Below, piece after piece: positions 63,501 to 64,000 of a stretch of DNA of 64,000 bases (positions are counted from its first letter, which is position 1; each line of letters opens with the position of its first letter). The notes beneath the pieces were generated by a model that did not search any database, was not told the DNA's origin, and was given only the letters and a program-made list of their open reading frames with translations. Source of the DNA: Antedon mediterranea (Eukaryota > Echinodermata > Crinoidea > Comatulida > Antedonidae); the NCBI RefSeq assembly GCF_964355755.1, contig NC_092675.1, forward strand, positions 14,213,312-14,277,311, in the 5' to 3' direction. A program made the translations under genes and the position numbers.

Positions 63501-64000
63501 ACTTTTTCACACAAAACACCAAAGTGCTTAGAATAGCTTCAAATCGCATTTGGAGACGTTTTAGACCAATTTGTGCATTTCGATGAAACTTGATTACACA
63601 AAAACATCAAAGTGCTTAAAATCACATTATAAACCGTTTTAGACCATTTTGAGCATTTCGATAACACTTTTCACACAAAAACATCAAAGAGCACAAAATA
63701 GCTTAATATCGTATTTAAAAACGTTTTAGACCATTTTGAGCATTTCGACAAAACTTTTTCACACAAAACACCAAAGTGCTTAGAATAGCTTCAAATCGCA
63801 TTTGGAGACGTTTTAGACCATTTTGTGATTTTTGAAAAAACTTGTTAACATAAAAACACCAAAGTGCTTAGAATAGCTTCAAATCACATTTGGAGACGTT
63901 TTAGACCAATTTGTGATTTTTGAAAAAACTTGTTAACATAAAAACACCAAAGTGCTTACAATAGCTTCAAATCGTATTTGGAGACGTTTTAGACCATTTT
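57543..64000 (+). repeat. Satellite array, block 5
   Basis: The array resumes with TGCTTACAATAGC, completing the monomer interrupted by transposon 4, and runs off the right edge. Orientation and monomer types are unchanged. Its first 2 kb follow the same monomer-variant order as about 30.84-32.9 kb (for example TTGCATTTCAATG-like, GTTCATTTCG-like and CATCATAGAGC variants). CATCATAG occurs at 32,707, 39,666 and 59,413. A 252-bp trimer duplication lies near the end. No gene is present. Confidence 0.97.
63308..63811 (+). repeat. 252-bp trimer duplicated in tandem (fourth site)
   Basis: TTTAGACCAATTTGTGCATT occurs at 63,308 and 63,560 with the intervening A-like, B and C monomers repeated. Differences include GTGCTAAAAATC and AAAGACCACAAAATAG in the first unit. 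Confidence 0.85.

Noticed and set aside
1-64000. CENP-B box or telomeric repeat in the satellite
   Set aside because: The conserved box does not match the CENP-B consensus core, and no TTAGGG-type tandem runs are present.

Overview
The window is non-coding eukaryotic repeat DNA, almost certainly from an animal. About 51.4 kb (80%) is one satellite family. Its monomers are 78 to 88 bp, roughly 600 copies, and every stretch I read lies in the same orientation. The rest (12,557 bp) is four discrete insertions. Each has terminal inverted repeats (TIRs) and a target-site duplication (TSD), so each is a cut-and-paste DNA transposon or a non-autonomous derivative. There is no intact protein-coding gene, rRNA, recognisable tRNA or CRISPR array. 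The species cannot be named from the sequence. Short introns of 93 to 252 bp, CpG-type decay of the satellite, and AGGCCTA motifs in the inserts would suit a marine invertebrate (for example an echinoderm or hemichordate), but that is a weak inference.

Layout: satellite 1-6232; transposon 1 (4,109 bp, TTAA TSD, arms of about 550 bp) 6233-10341; satellite 10342-26276; transposon 2 (3,718 bp, AGAC TSD, carrying a decayed spliced gene) 26277-29994; satellite 29995-37578; transposon 3 (1,973 bp, ATTT TSD, with a nested 339-bp MITE) 37579-39551; satellite 39552-54785; transposon 4 (2,757 bp, TGCT TSD, same TIR family as transposon 2) 54786-57542; satellite 57543-64000.

The satellite has at least three monomer types. 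Type A (88 bp) carries GTTAACATAAAAACACC. Type B (78 bp) carries the block TCACATTATAAACCG. Type C (about 87 bp) carries AGAGCACAAAATAGC. All share a conserved box, GTTTTAGACCATTTTG. They are built into higher-order repeats with exact, measurable periods: 252 bp (a three-monomer unit, duplicated at four separate places), 377, 693, 1027, 1195, 1197, 1447, 1726, 1888 and 1987 bp. This records repeated unequal exchange or segmental duplication. For transposons 1, 2 and 4 an uninterrupted paralogous copy of the target lies in the window, so the insertions can be ordered relative to the array duplications.

The most informative non-satellite feature is in transposon 2. Three GT-AG introns join four open segments in matching phase into one protein-like reading frame with a coiled-coil stretch. 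Its last exon is broken by frameshifts but retains the motif YHGKSFVGNH. It has no start codon and looks like the 3' part of a transposon-borne or captured gene. All coordinates of duplication edges inside the satellite are approximate, because neighbouring monomers are near-identical.
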